Shown here: positions 37,701 through 49,433 of the stretch, in pieces
Numbering within the stretch: position 1 is the stretch's first letter
How the letters are laid out: each line of letters opens with the position of its first letter
DNA from: Cheilinus undulatus
Taxonomy: Eukaryota > Chordata > Actinopteri > Labriformes > Labridae
NCBI RefSeq assembly: GCF_018320785.1
Contig: NC_054869.1
Coordinates: forward strand, 41,009,789 to 41,073,788
DNA length: 64,000 bases
Reading direction: 5' to 3'
Notes under the pieces: generated by a model
What the model saw: the letters and a program-made list of their open reading frames with translations, nothing else
What the model was told of the DNA's origin: nothing
Database searches by the model: none
Translations under genes and position numbers: made by a program

Positions 37701-40465
37701 AGTTAAATTCATCTAATAGTAATTAAGCTTAGCATTAGTTCATTTAAGTCATACCCTTAGCTGGGATTGGCTGATAGCCAGCTGACACCAATTATTGCCT
37801 CCCAGCTCCTACAGCCAATCACAGCTATTTCTCTCAACACAGCGATCCATTTAAAGATGATGCACTGCTCACTAATCCCTGCTTGCATCAAAGCTGATGC
37901 ACCACACAGCTTCACCTCCTCCTTCCCAGCCTCCTCCTTTATAGCTTAAAGCTTGTTGCTCCCTCCTATTCAGATTCTGCTATGATGAATTATTTTTTCT
38001 GAATAATTTCATTGTATTCAATGCACATTGTCATAAATGCATCTATCAATATGGGGGTTTCTGGCCATGCACTCCCTGAAAAGTCAAAACATGCTGCTTG
38101 ACTAAGTTTAGGTTATAATATAGAATGATTTATTGCTTGAAATTGTTGAAAAAAAAAACACAAGATGGGGTACCTAGTAACAATTGCATATCAAATCGCA
38201 CATGCAATACTGGGGCAAAAAAAAATTGCAGTTAGATTATTTTTGCAAATTGTTTAGCCCTGTTAGGTATGTAAGAACAGGACTAAAAATATATACAACA
38301 GATGAGTTGTTGTTTAAATGATAGACATTTCAGTGCAAAAATCAGTTGATGAACACTACAATATTAAAATTTATGAAGAATCTAGTATTTGCAAAGTCAT
38401 CGAGCAAGTAGATCTTATTAATGTAGCATCTTTCACAGAATGAGGTCACAAAGTGCTTCACAAAAATTGAAATATTAATTAGAAACAAAAAGTTTACAAG
38501 CTTGCTATATCATCTTCAATGAAAAAGTTTCCTCTCACCTTCCTCCATGGCTCTGGTGATGGCAGCACACAGGGTCATGTAGCCTGTGTATGTGATCCCT
38601 TTAAAGGTCACCTCACACTGTTCAGTTTCCTTCTCTGGCCAAAAAGAAAAGTTCATGGTGTCCACCACAAACACCCAGTTCAGGGCCTGCAGACATGAAA
38701 CACACAAACCATCAAGTTCAAGAAAAAAGGCAGCGTTGTGTAAAACTGTCTGACAAAGAGGAAGCAGGCTGTACTACCACTCTAATGCTACAATAGATTA
38801 AAATATGTTTGATTAAAAAAAAGAACAGCTCCAATTATGATGAAGAATGGCGCGCCAACCCGACAAAGGCTGTCTGTCAACTTCATGTTATCTAGTTTCT
38901 AGTTTATTCCTCTAGAGGAGCGTTTGTCTTCACCAACAACCATTTTTACAGGTTTGAGGTTGATTCAACTAAACCACATCAATAGCTACTGCCTCTTTCT
39001 CCACAAATGATGCTGCCTGGTTTGCCGTTCTCTGACAGAGCATTTAAGCTTGAAGATTTGACAGCTGGATCAACCTGATGACTGATTTGGAATATGACCA
39101 ATAGGGCTTTGCAAGGTGAACGTTTGGCTCTTAAAAGACAGCATGATGAGTATTTTTGTTGAACACCACATTTACAGGACAAATATTGCCATGAGATATA
39201 AGGAACCACATAAACAGGGATCATCAAAGTCTCTAATGGGCTAATATTTATTCAATTTTTGAGGAGGTGAATATGTCGTAAATCTGCAGGAATAATTTAT
39301 GCTGCAATGCTAATTCACTGAAAGAGAAGCTCATGATTAAGTTTGAAGAAAAATGGCGTGAAAATGTTTTGTCCAAACCAAAACTAAGTACGTATGTGCT
39401 GATTAAAAACACATTTATGCCTGAACTGTACGTTACATTTTGACTATCTAGAAGCCATAGATCCTTGCTAGCACAGTTAAGGTCTGGTATTCTTCCTCTG
39501 GCTATTGAGATCGGTCGATTCAAAAATATCCCCAGAGAAAACAGACTCTGTGAGTTGTGTGATTCAGGAAAAATAGAAAGTGAGTCCCATTTTATTTTGC
39601 TTTTTTTTTTTTTTTTTCCCCAGATATGATGACCTAAGAGAAGTATTGTTTCATGAAATGACTTGTCAAAATCCTGAAATTCTGCAGTTGTTTATTCATT
39701 CAAAAATGAATGAATAAACCCTCACCTCGTCACTGCTGTAAAGGATGTCCGGCTCACGATCCTTTTTGGTCTTCACAGGCTCTCGTCGCTTAGTGATGTG
39801 ATGTTTTGGTAACAGATGGGCTCATTCTAAAATCTGAATGCTAGATGTCTCTAAAATTCCAATTTCTACACACTGCACCTTTAACTAATTAACTAATTTT
39901 TAGTTTGTCTCCATCTTCCTTTCTGTTCTATAATGATGACAGAACTACCATTGACTCTGATCCTGGTTTTGTCTGAATTCTTGGTGTCACGTAAGCCTAT
40001 GTGGGCTGGGCATATGATTGTATGTATGACACAATAATAAAATAAAAAACTTCTAACTTCTCTCACAGGAGCCTCAAATGGTCTGGATGAATGCAGCAGA
40101 GGAACGTATCAATCTGTGATAACTTTTTCATAGTCAAGCGCTAATGTGAAACCTCCTAGGTATCTATTTGTGATCACATTGGAATTTATTGGGACCCTCT
40201 CCATGAGTTTGTCCAGTTTTAACGCAGTACTAGTGATTTATCTTGAAAAAAAAAAACCTGATGTTGACTGACTCCCCTGGTCAGAGTCGGGTGCCGGAGC
40301 CAATGGGTTTGCTTTCTTCCAGCCACTGGCGGTCAGATCGTCACTGTGTCGCAGTTTGTAGAGCATCTCCGCCACCTTCTGCACGCCTTCCTCTTCCACA
40401 AACACATCCTGACTCCGCTCTGCTATGAACTGCCCAGACTCTCTGGGAAACAGGGGTGACTCCAT
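30127..40465 (-). CDS. qng1: Queuosine 5'-phosphate N-glycosylase/hydrolase (QNG1, C9orf64)
   Basis: QNG1 (the former DUF2419 family) releases queuine from queuosine 5'-phosphate, so that the base can be reused for tRNA modification. Seven coding exons on the minus strand: 40273-40465, 39726-39781, 38539-38686, 34284-34396, 33221-33364, 30462-30657 and 30127-30356. They total 1080 nt, or 359 residues, with phase kept; the human protein is 341. Landmarks in order: MESPLFPRES at the start, ALNWVFVVDTMNFSFW, TGYMTLCAAITRAMEEG, FYKRAQILVAD, TMFADYRVPQ (a conserved Asp-Tyr-Arg region), VEIRGCS, and the exact C-terminus TRCIYY. The 56-nt second exon was found by phase: exon 1 cannot join exon 3 directly. 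Its acceptor is weak and is the least certain junction. A 5'-UTR intron (about 40476-42786) separates the start from the promoter. Confidence 0.94.
31040..31950 (-). pseudogene. Tc1-type transposon relic in a qng1 intron
   Basis: The minus strand reads SQTRRNKILWSDETKIGLFG..PSPKHDVWRKPGT, the typical Tc1 WSDETK and VWRKPG blocks, with further fragments up to about 31550 in shifted frames. The right end carries a terminal sequence (CTGAATACTCTCTGAATGTA) ending at about 31949. The left end seems truncated. Confidence 0.6.
34607..34803 (+). repeat. tRNA-derived SINE with perfect target-site duplications
   Basis: It begins GGGGGCAGGTGGCCTAGTGG (A box) and has GGTTCGAATCC (B box), a C/T-rich body, an AATAAAGG stretch and an A tail. 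Perfect 11-bp duplications GATCAAATGTA flank it at 34596-34606 and 34804-34814. Inserted in the plus orientation in the qng1 intron 34397-38538. The intact duplications suggest a recent insertion. Confidence 0.85.
36298..37620 (-). pseudogene. Tc1-like element, truncated at the right
   Basis: The left end, TA then CAGTGCCTTTAAAAAGTATT, is a well-known fish Tc1-type terminus. Minus-strand fragments at 36789-37082 read MVKWKKVLWSDESEMVHFG and more, with broken frames. No matching right inverted repeat was found. In the qng1 intron 34397-38538. Confidence 0.6.
39240..39715 (+). pseudogene. L1-like LINE ORF2 C-terminal relic
   Basis: A shifted frame reads LRSGILPLAIEIGRFKNIPR then ENRLCELCDSGKIESESHFI, the Cys-x2-Cys ... 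His zinc-knuckle end of fish L1-type ORF2. A poly(T) run interrupts it at 39600-39617. It lies just upstream of the short qng1 exon 39726-39781. Confidence 0.5.
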
Positions 40466-41742
40466 GTTGAAATCTGTACAAAGAATATATGAAGTTTATA
40501 AATAGAACAACTTTCCATGGAAGAATATTGTTAACAAGTCTGTTAGCAGTGCTCCTTGTTAAATCAGACATGAGGAAACGCTTCTTCAATACTGGTTGTT
40601 GCAGGACGTGATGTAAAGCCAGTGCCCTTTACATACTATAACACCAATATCCCTCAAAACACCTCCAGGGAAGTGACATTTTAAAGATGATCTCTGAGCT
40701 TTATTAGATAATTTAAAATAAAAAAAGGGACATAATCAACAAGGGAGAGGTGTTACAAGGTGGGAACATTTCTTCTTGGAGAGGAAACCTGGAAGAGGTT
40801 CAAAAAGTAACTCACATATATGCAGTATTTTTTAAGAACTAGAATATTGTTTTCTCATATAGGAAATAATTAACTAAAATCAGAGTGTGCAAAAGAAAAA
40901 AATAAAAATAAATAAATAAAACAGAAGAATCGCCATGTCAAAAATTGTCAAAATGTTCAACATTTTAATATTCCTTGAAATTACATATTTTTAAAACGAT
41001 ATCTGAAATTATATATAGTAATGGAAAGTAGCAAGGCTTCTGGCTAACATATTTTTTTGGGTCATATTCTTCAAGTTGTTGTGACTGAGAAAGAGGGCTC
41101 CATCTAAATTGCACAGCTACGCTGTGAATGTTTAAGCACCAAAAAGGAAGTTTACCTAGTTTTGGTAATTAAAAAAAGAAAGTAATCAACACTAAGGGTG
41201 GTCAATTAATCGAAAATTAAGATCAAATCGCAATATGATCTACTGCGATTTTAAGATCACAGAACCTCAAATATCAATATTTCTTTGACCTGAAATATGC
41301 ATCATTATTAAAATACTCAGAGTGATATAAATCTACCCTTAACACATAAATTCAACTGCCTACTGAATGAAAATTTAGATTTTAGGTCACCAAATTTTTA
41401 AATAGCCTTATACTTCTTAAGACCAAAAACGGCAAATCTTTGGCCATAATTTAACCATCTAAATTGCAAAAAAAAGTTGGCAGTATTTCAGTACCAAAAT
41501 TCTGCAAACATAATTTTGCAAATTAGACAGTTTGCATGTGCTCGTCTCTATGTTTGGCAAAAATAAAGAATTTTTACAGTTTAAGGTACAGAGGACTTCA
41601 AATGTTGCTAAGTTATGCCACATGTATCATTATCATTTGTAGTTAGTTAGTGGTTAGTAGTAGTTGTATGGAAAATTAATTATTAAAAAATGGTGTCTTA
41701 ACAACTGTACTCTGTGGTTACTAATATGATTTACTCTTCACT

Positions 41743-41840
41743 AATAATTATTATTATTATTTGTTTTATCATTATCATTATTATAACTGTTTTTATTGCC
41801 ATTTTTATTATTATTGTTATTATTATTTGTTTTATCACCT
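41743..41840. repeat. (ATT)n microsatellite
   Basis: Imperfect ATT/TTATTATT repeat with short interruptions, in the qng1 5'-UTR intron. Confidence 0.7.
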
Positions 41841-42786
41841 CAGTAAATTTTCTGGATAAAAGATGGACAGATTATATTTTAAAAAAGCACAGTAACACCT
41901 CTGAGATGATATGGAGTCTTGTTAATTGAAAAGAACCTCTCTACTGAGTCAGGGAGTGTTTTTGATTTTGCGTTGGACATTATTTTGTAGTAAAAAAAAT
42001 CATAAAATTTCATAACATGATAATTTTGAAAAAGTGATCTGTTGGAGCATAACAGTCAGCCTTATTGATGATAGGTATGGCTCTTTTTTGCAATTTTACT
42101 GTTGGATTTAAGGTTGTTTTAAAGGCGGAGCCCCACAATTCCAAACAATTATTGAGTAATACATTAAATGCAGAGCCTTAGAATCTAATATATTTCTGGA
42201 TTTCTACAAGATTGCAACTGACTTTTAAATTTTCCCTTTAATGAATTCAATAATGTTTCCATGTTGACTTTTGGTCAGTTACAACCCCACAGAATTTGGT
42301 GTCAAAAACTCTTTCAATGTCAACATTACATATTTTTTAATATATCCATCACTTTCCTTTAGATTCCCAAAAAAACATAAATTTTGTCTTCTTAATATTT
42401 AGAGATAATTAATTGACATGAGTTGAAGGCATACAGTGTCCTACTTGGTGATTCATTCGTTTTTTTTTTCAGTAAGGACACGCCTGATAATACCTTTTCA
42501 TAAAATAAAAAAAACTAAATTGGAAGGAATTTGCATGACCTTTTATTACGACAACCACTAACGCATTCGAGCAGAAGTCGCCAGTTAACACGGCCACTTT
42601 CAAAATCGGAACACCTGGATAGGCTAACTGTATCTGATAGCTGCCTTTGGGCATTGACAGAAACGAACAGAGGCAGTGAATAGCTTTTAAACAATAATGT
42701 ATTGACATAAGCTTTCTGACAGAAAGTTTCTGTTACACAACATTTTTATTTGATCCGTAAATAAACACAAGTTACATTGTACTTAC

Positions 42787-43351
42787 CGTCAAATGCAGAG
42801 AAAGTTTACTCTACATCAAACTCGTGCAGCTTTTTTATTACACTCCGTTATTTCCGGGTTTGAACCACCAATCAGTGTCTGTTGTCTTGTAATCGTCACA
42901 ATCAGAAAGACCAATCATAATAAGACAGGAGAGGACCCCGGAAAGCAAAAGGCAAACATTTTGAAAAAAGCCGAACTCTTTATTTTAGCGGTCTTCCATC
43001 TGGATTAGCATGGTTCCACAGGTTGTTGCATTTTTGAAGCTTTAGCGTTTCTTGATCAGGAAGTGGCCATTGCTTTAGTTTATCGTAGTTTAGATTCATT
43101 TACTTAAAGACCAATGGCCCGTCCGTAGTTTCTCTCCTCTCCCTTTAGTTTTCCCCTCAAGACGTCGATACAAGGATTGACCAAGTATGCAAAACCTATT
43201 TTTAACTGTCCCGTTTCTATAAAGTAGGATAAACATTATAATTGTATCATGCAGAGGGGGGCAGTGGCGCACTTTTCCGTGTACAACCTGCCGGAATTTC
43301 AGTAGAAGAAGAAAAGATGTGTCACTCAGCTTCCTGTTAGCGTACGCGAAA
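42787..43351. promoter_or_regulatory. Shared promoter region between qng1 and the THAP gene
   Basis: A strong minus-strand donor (GTAAGT) ends a non-coding qng1 exon at 42787, and the THAP gene start codon is at 43352 on the plus strand. About 560 bp therefore hold both 5' ends, arranged head to head. No TATA box is evident next to either gene. The bidirectional promoter is inferred from geometry. Confidence 0.5.
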
Positions 43352-46300
43352 ATGGCTGAGACAAGGTCTAAATGTCACTGCAGTGTGCCTCTTTGCACTT
43401 CTAACAAACAGAAACAACCTTACTTAAGCTTCCATGGCTTCCCTAGGGACGAAGAGGAAAGGAGGAAGTGGGTCCAAGCGATTCGCAGGGAGGAAGGTCC
43501 GGATTTTAAGATACTACGAGGGAGTACATTCGTGTGTAGTCGCCATTTCGCTGAAGAAGACTACAGTCCTGTTAGCATCGTAGGGGATCGCAAACGGCTA
43601 AAAGCAGGGGTTGTTCCGTGGTGTTTTCAGTGGAATAACTGGGGGATGTCCCAAGGAGAGCCTGTTAATGACAAAAACAAAGTTTCTCTAACAAAACGCA
43701 AGAATGAGGAGGTCCCCCCTGCCCTGCTGGATCATAACTACTCCGGTTTTTCTGCTACAGGTATGATGATGTAGCAGTGTCTAGTAGTATCCTTAGGAGA
43801 CCAGATTCATGTTTGTTTACTGTAGGGGACATTAATCTTCAAAGAATATTCCTTCATGCTCAAGTAAAAGCACAGATACTTCAGTTAAAATGTACTTAAG
43901 TAGAAGTAAAAGTATTGGTCTATAAATCTACTCAAGTAAAAGTAAAAACAAGTAGATATTCAAAGTTTTCTGAGTAGCTACTTTAGATACCCAAGAAGAG
44001 GCGTCTTGTACAGTGAAATATGAAACTTTCTGAATGTGTAATAACAACAAGAGAACATGAATTTCCAACCACGTTGGTTATTTAATGGTGTGACTTCACC
44101 TGAAGTGAAATGTGGACCTATTCTCTCTCTGTGTTCTACTGACAGTCGTGTTGTCAAAGCCAAACTTTTGGCCCGTTTAGTGTTGTTGTCAGGAAGCTTG
44201 GACTTCCCCATTTTTGCTTTTAATGCATCATTTTTTTACTCATTGTTTGGCACTTTTTAAAATATGGTGCAGTTCAATATTCCCCCTAAAATAAACTTAG
44301 GTGAAAGTAAAATTACTGATTTTAAAAGTACTCAAGAGGTCAATTCAATTACAGTACTTTGAGTAAATACAATAAGTTAAGTTTATGAAAACCAAGAGAT
44401 TTACATAATTTTGTCAAATCTAAATTGGCTCCATTCCAGAGTTTACCCAAATGATAGAAATACATCTCCTGTTCTTCAACTTTTAGTTTGTTTTTTTGTT
44501 TGTTTGTTTTGTTTGTTTGTTTGTTTGTTTTTTTCCGTATATATACAAAAACCTCTAGGCTAAACCATACTGACTCTTCTAAATTGAAAATAAATGTGCA
44601 GACTCCGGGAGTGTCTTTGATTTTTCTCCGAATATTGTTTGCATCATTTTGTAGTAAAACAAGTCATAAAATGCCATGAAATGGGAAATTGAATGGATTT
44701 ATTAAAAAAAAAAGAAAAACGTGTAGATGCCAGGTCTAATGCTAAATAGACTGTTTATGAAAGCATCACCAACAATACTATGATTTTTGACTGCAAGATA
44801 ATCTATTTTAAATTTTAAGATTTTTATTTATGTATTTAATTTAGGAGCATTAGAAGGCCATTAAAAGGAAAGACAAATATGAAGAGGATCTAATAATTTC
44901 AAGAAAAAAATACATTTTTGAGATTGTAAAGTTGTAAATTCACTTAAACTCAAACATAGATTTTTAGGTTGAAAAATTGTAGTTAAGCAACTTTTTAACC
45001 TAGTCTTGTTTCAGTTTTTTTTATAGTTACAAAAGTCATAAATCCTGACTTTGTAAACTAAAAAAAAATGTTAGTTTATAATGTCATAAATTTATAACAT
45101 TATAAAGTCACAAATGTACAAGTAACCAAACTGATAACAGTAGTTAGAAAGCGTCAGTTTAGCCCATGTTCTTTTTCTAAGTTTAGATCAGTGTGATTAT
45201 TCTGGATTCAAATTATGATTATTTTCCTTTTTGCTTAGTCCCAGTAAAAAATATCATTTGATTACATTGTGCAGGACTTGTATAAGGAAAACTGCTTCAT
45301 CTGGTATGGTAAATGTGAAAATCGTCTGTTTTCAACTTTATAATCTCAACAGGCCATATATTCCTGAAATATATGGCCTGTTGAACTTCAGAATTTGTAT
45401 TTTTTCCTCATGAAATATGACTTTAAATGTAAAACATGTGGGTTTTTTTTTCTCATGAATTATGACTTTTAAACGTCATTTTTTTTCTCATAAATTATTA
45501 CTTTTAACCTTTTTTCTTTTTTTTTTCTAATAAAGTTCTGATTTTAAAGTCTGGATTTTTTTTTTGCTTTTCTCAACAAAGTGTGACTGTTAAACTTAAG
45601 AATTATGTGTGTTTTTTTAAAAATACAATTATGACTTTAAGAAATTAAGGGTTATTTTTCTCTTTAAGTATGACTTGGAAAAACATACAAAATAATGTCT
45701 TTTAAACTGAAAAATTGAGAGTTTTTTACCCATCAAATCATTACTTTTAATCCTAAACATTGTGGGGGGTTTCATATAAAATTTTGACTTTTAAGTTATT
45801 AAAATTAGAGCATTGTTCTACAAAATTTGGACTTTTGAACCAGAAAAGCTGGCCATTATCATTGTAAATTTCAGACTTTTTAAATTGAAATTGTTTTTTT
45901 TTTTTTTTTTTTTTTGGGGGGGGGGGGGGCTAAATTTTAAACTTGAAAATTTTGGAGTTTTCCTCATTAAAATTATGACTTTATAGTTTTTTTTTGTAAG
46001 TTTCATGTCAACAGATTGTCTTTATATTTAATTTCTTGGATTGGTCATAGTGTATGCTTTCATTTATCACCTCCCATTTTGTTGCCCCTCTCACAGGTAA
46101 ACCTGATGCTGCACCTTCACTCACAGAAGAGGAAGTTCAGGAGCCTGACATGAAGAAAGCATGCCTGGAAGTGGATCATTTGTTTTTCAACAAGTTTTGT
46201 GTCTCAGATGAGGAAATATGCTTTCATACAAGATTTCCTTCTAGAGACATCTTCTATTCTTTCTGGCGAGCGATTGAACCATCAGCATATTTGCTGGAGA

Positions 46301-47148
46301 ACTGGTCCAAAGCGCAGAAAGCAGGCCAAGTCGCTGCACTCTCTACACTCAAACCACAGCAGCACAGGTTGCAGTTGGTTGATGAGTTTTTCTTGTACTG
46401 TTGCTGTGTTGCTGCAGGCTTACCAGAGAAGGAACTAGCTGAGAATTTTGAGGTGGGGTTATTCACAGTCCGTCGTGTTGTCACAACTTGGGCGAATTAC
46501 CTCTACCTGCTTCTCAGCTCCACACCCATCTGGATGAGCAGAAATCAAGTGCAGTCAACCATGCCGCTCAAATTCAAGCGGTACAGTCCAGACGTGAGAG
46601 TGATGATCAGCTGTATGGAGGTACAGTGCCAAAGCTCATCGCTCGCTCTCCAGTCAGAGGGGTTGTCAAGCGGCAAAAAAGCTACAACCTTCAAGGGGTT
46701 AATAGGCATCGCCCCATGCGGTGCAGTGACATTTGTGTCCAACCTGTACTCCAGCTCGATCTCAGACGGCGAGCTCTCTGAACACTGTGGGATCTTTGAC
46801 CTGCTGGAGCCCGGCGATGCCTGCATCACAGGCAAAGGGACCACCATTGAGAAAGTGGTGGCTGAACACGGGGCGACGCTGGTCATTACCCCCTTAGAAT
46901 CACCAGCGGAGTTCAGCAGGGACGACGAGCTGAAAACACAAGCCATATCTCAGCTCCAAATCCTTATAAGAAGAGTGATCAGCAGAGTCAGAGAGTTTCA
47001 TATCTGGGACAGTCCTGTTCCTCTGACTCTGGCTGGGGTCGTCAACCAGCTGTGGACCAACTGCTGCCTGATGACTAACTTTCAGGGATCGCATGACTTG
47101 AGAGGCCACATACCTGTAGCTTTAGAGATGATGACAGGACAGTGGTAG
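43352..47148 (+). CDS. THAP zinc finger fused to a degenerate DDE_Tnp_4 transposase domain (probably domesticated)
   Basis: Two exons, 43352-43760 and 46097-47148, joined by a GTATGA donor and a TCTCACAG acceptor, make 486 residues. Residues 1-95 form a THAP C2CH finger: C10 and C15 (CSVPLC), SFHGFP, invariant W40, C62 and H65 (FVCSRHF), then a VPWCF motif near AVPTIF. From about residue 230 comes a helix-turn-helix (AENFEVGLFTVRRVV) and a DDE_Tnp_4 fold with its usual landmarks FKGLIGIAP.GAVTFVS and FDLLEPGD. The catalytic Asp-Asp-Glu appear lost: Ser308 (MISCME where IDCTE is usual), Gly382 (TGKGT for ADKGF) and Arg428 (IRRVIS for VERAIE). No terminal repeats flank it. The frame is intact, so selection for a non-transposase role, perhaps DNA binding, is likely. 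An in-frame ATG at 43319 would add 11 residues. Confidence 0.85.
43855..44360. repeat. Interspersed repeat in the THAP gene intron
   Basis: It begins with repeated ACTCAAGTAAAAGTA-type motifs and ends GTACTCAAGAGG..TACTTTGAGTAAAT. This pattern is common in fish DNA-transposon derivatives. No coding capacity was seen. Confidence 0.45.
44488..44535. repeat. (TTTG)n microsatellite
   Basis: Short tract of GTTTGTTT units in the THAP gene intron. Confidence 0.7.
45395..45995. repeat. AT-rich tandem array with a T22/G14 homopolymer junction
   Basis: Units resembling TTTTCTCATAAATTATGACTTTTAAAC recur about every 50 bp. At 45894-45929 a run of about 22 T passes directly into about 14 G. It ends about 100 bp before the acceptor of THAP exon 2. 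Confidence 0.55.
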
Positions 47149-47639
47149 AGTCAAACAGCACGTTTACTTGTGCTGTATTTAAGAACATTTTGACATAGTA
47201 CTTCTATTTAGTTTCATTTATACTTGTTCATAGGGCTGCAACGATCAATCAGTGAATTAAGTAATTGCCAGATGTTCTGATAAGCAATTGATTACAATTT
47301 TGTTAGGGGAAAATAGTCAAAATTGTTATTTCATCTTAATTTAGAATTTTTTACTCCTTTGCAACAGTAAAATGAATGTTTTTGGGTTTTGGACAAAAGG
47401 ATAAGGTTACAGACAGGTTTTGCATTACTAAGGATATGTGAGGATGCCATCGATGTTTTAGGAAAGAAAGATTGAAATTTTTCACCCTTTTCTACAGAAG
47501 TGTATTGCCCTATAAAATATTTTTTGCCCCCCCCCCCAGTGAAATTTGTTCTCTGTTTCTCTGAGTTCGTGACATCACGATCTCTGGATTGTTGCATTTT
47601 TTTTTCTTTTTTATAGGTTGTTTTTTGGCTTTTTTTTGC

Positions 47640-48140
47640 TAAACATAGACCAAACAGTGCAATTTTTAAATTTTAGTCTCAGTATTTAGATTAAATGTCT
47701 TTTAGTATTAGTCATTTTACCCTTTTAGTTTCAGTTTAGTTTTAGTTGATAAAAACTCAAAAACATTTTGTTCTACTTTTAGTCTATGATAAGCCCTGAC
47801 ATCATAGACTTTACTTTTAGTCCAGGTGTTTATTCTCTTACCTAAATCATGGTGGTATGTTCTATGCGCTCTGACACACCTGGGGTCCCTGCTTTCTACA
47901 GCTGAGAGGCAGAAAAAATACAGATGCCTTGTATTTTGAAAGATTTGCCCACAGTGGAGAAATATAATAGATTTTGAATGTTTGACAAAAACTAAATTAC
48001 ACTTTTTTTCATCTTGATGAAGTCTAAACTTAGTTTTAGTCATCAAAGATCTATTTTTGGCTAGTTGTAGTCCAGTCTTTCTCACAGAGAAAAGGCTGTC
48101 ACAAAAAATTTTTAGTTGACAAAATCAACACTGCCTACAA
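47640..48140. repeat. TTTTAGTC-rich interspersed repeat, copy 1
   Basis: Shares ordered blocks with copy 2 at 55640-56050: TTAGTTTTAGT near the start, TTTAGTCCA.GTGTTTATTCT in the middle, then GACAAAAACTAAA.TACAC and TTTTTAGTTGAC at the end. Non-coding. Confidence 0.55.
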
Positions 48141-48215
48141 CCAGTGTCACAAAGACTCCAGCCTCTGTATACAGGGGGCCTGCTCTACCAACTGAGCCAA
48201 ACCGGCACTTGTGAG
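48130..48215 (-). repeat. tRNA-derived SINE relic, second copy
   Basis: The minus strand reads GCCGGTTTGGCTCAGTTGG then TAGAGCAGGC, the same tRNA-like head as at 2640-2745 with an A box. Confidence 0.5.
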
Positions 48216-49116
48216 ATAGTAATAGTGACACTTTATTTACATGTCATGCACACAAAGAACCTCACACTCGTGGGGTTTTTATGACACTAGAGATACTGTT
48301 GCAGTTTTCCAACAAATGAAGTCATCGCAGGTCATTACTAAGATTTATAGTACTATTTAAGTATTGTACTTCAATAGTATATTCTGTTTTTTTCTCTCAG
48401 GCTTGAGAGAAAAAATCTGCTACAAAAATGGTTCCTTTTTGAAGTTATTCAGAATCTTCCAAACAGAAAAAGGAATGAAGTTGTGACAAATTTCATGTAA
48501 TTCTGAGATCAACTCAGAAAAACAGGGCAAACTTTTATTTTTACATGTGAGTATAATAAAGATGTTAATTGTGACAGTTCCAAACAAAAAGTTAAAAATT
48601 GACTCTAAAATATATTTTTTTGAAAATTTTGAAGAGTTTAAATCATATTTCTCAGCCCTACCTAGAGTGACAAAAAGCCACAGACTGAGAACCTGGTGCA
48701 CACCCGCCTCAATGTCATCATCATTTTGCAGTCCTGCTATGCCAACCCCACTATTTTAAGGTCTGATCGAGTTTTGCTATAAAAACAAAGCACCTGGTAT
48801 GAAAACAGATGAGCCGAGCCAAACAGGTACTACGTGTGGAAATGCACCGCAAGAGAACTACATCCTAGTACGCCGTCCTTGGAGAATGAACCAAGACAGT
48901 TGGAACTTTCAGGCCTCTGCATTTATAATTTCATCAGTTCAACACAACAAATGCACTGTTTTTGTAAGTTTGTGGTGTTTGTTTTTTCCCTCATTTTACT
49001 TTTTCATTTGTACTTAAATTTTACTTTTTTACTCAAAGTTGCATTTTCACGATTTTATTGCTTCGCCTTTTGGTTCTTATTTAGTTGAACTGATATTTCT
49101 TTGCATTAGTCTAAAT

Positions 49117-49433
49117 AAGGGGTTCTCAAACTTTTCAGCAAGTGACCCCCCAAAATAAAGGAGCCAGACTCTGGGAAGTGTACCTGAAGGTGGGCAAGGC
49201 ACAGTTGAACACAGCCATGCAAATTCAGTAGTTGTCATGGGAGGATTTTTTAAATATTGATTTGATTTCAGTCTAAATCTTGCCAAATTACTGTTTTTAA
49301 TTCAAATTTAACTTATTTTTAAAAAACTGGATAAAATATACAATGTGAAATCATTTTAAAATCTTCTTTTTCTGGGAAGGTATCTGACGACCCCCCCCTC
49401 AGTGTTTCGCCACCCCCACATTGAGAGCCACTG
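49117..49433. mobile_element. hAT-like MITE
   Basis: The ends AAGGGGTTCTCAAAC and, inverted, CAGTGGCTCTCAAT resemble the CAGTGGTTCTCAA termini of hAT elements. Flanking 8-mers GTCTAAAT and TTCTGAGT agree at five of eight positions, consistent with a decayed 8-bp duplication. About 317 bp and non-coding. Confidence 0.5.

Noticed and set aside
38000-38270. Possible MITE from ATTGCAGTTAGATTATTTTTG-like words near 37.65 and 38.2 kb
   Set aside because: The words look similar but I could not define ends, inverted repeats or a target duplication.
46488-46946. Other-frame and antisense open frames inside THAP exon 2
   Set aside because: They are shadows of the 364-codon main frame; the main frame has clear domain similarity.
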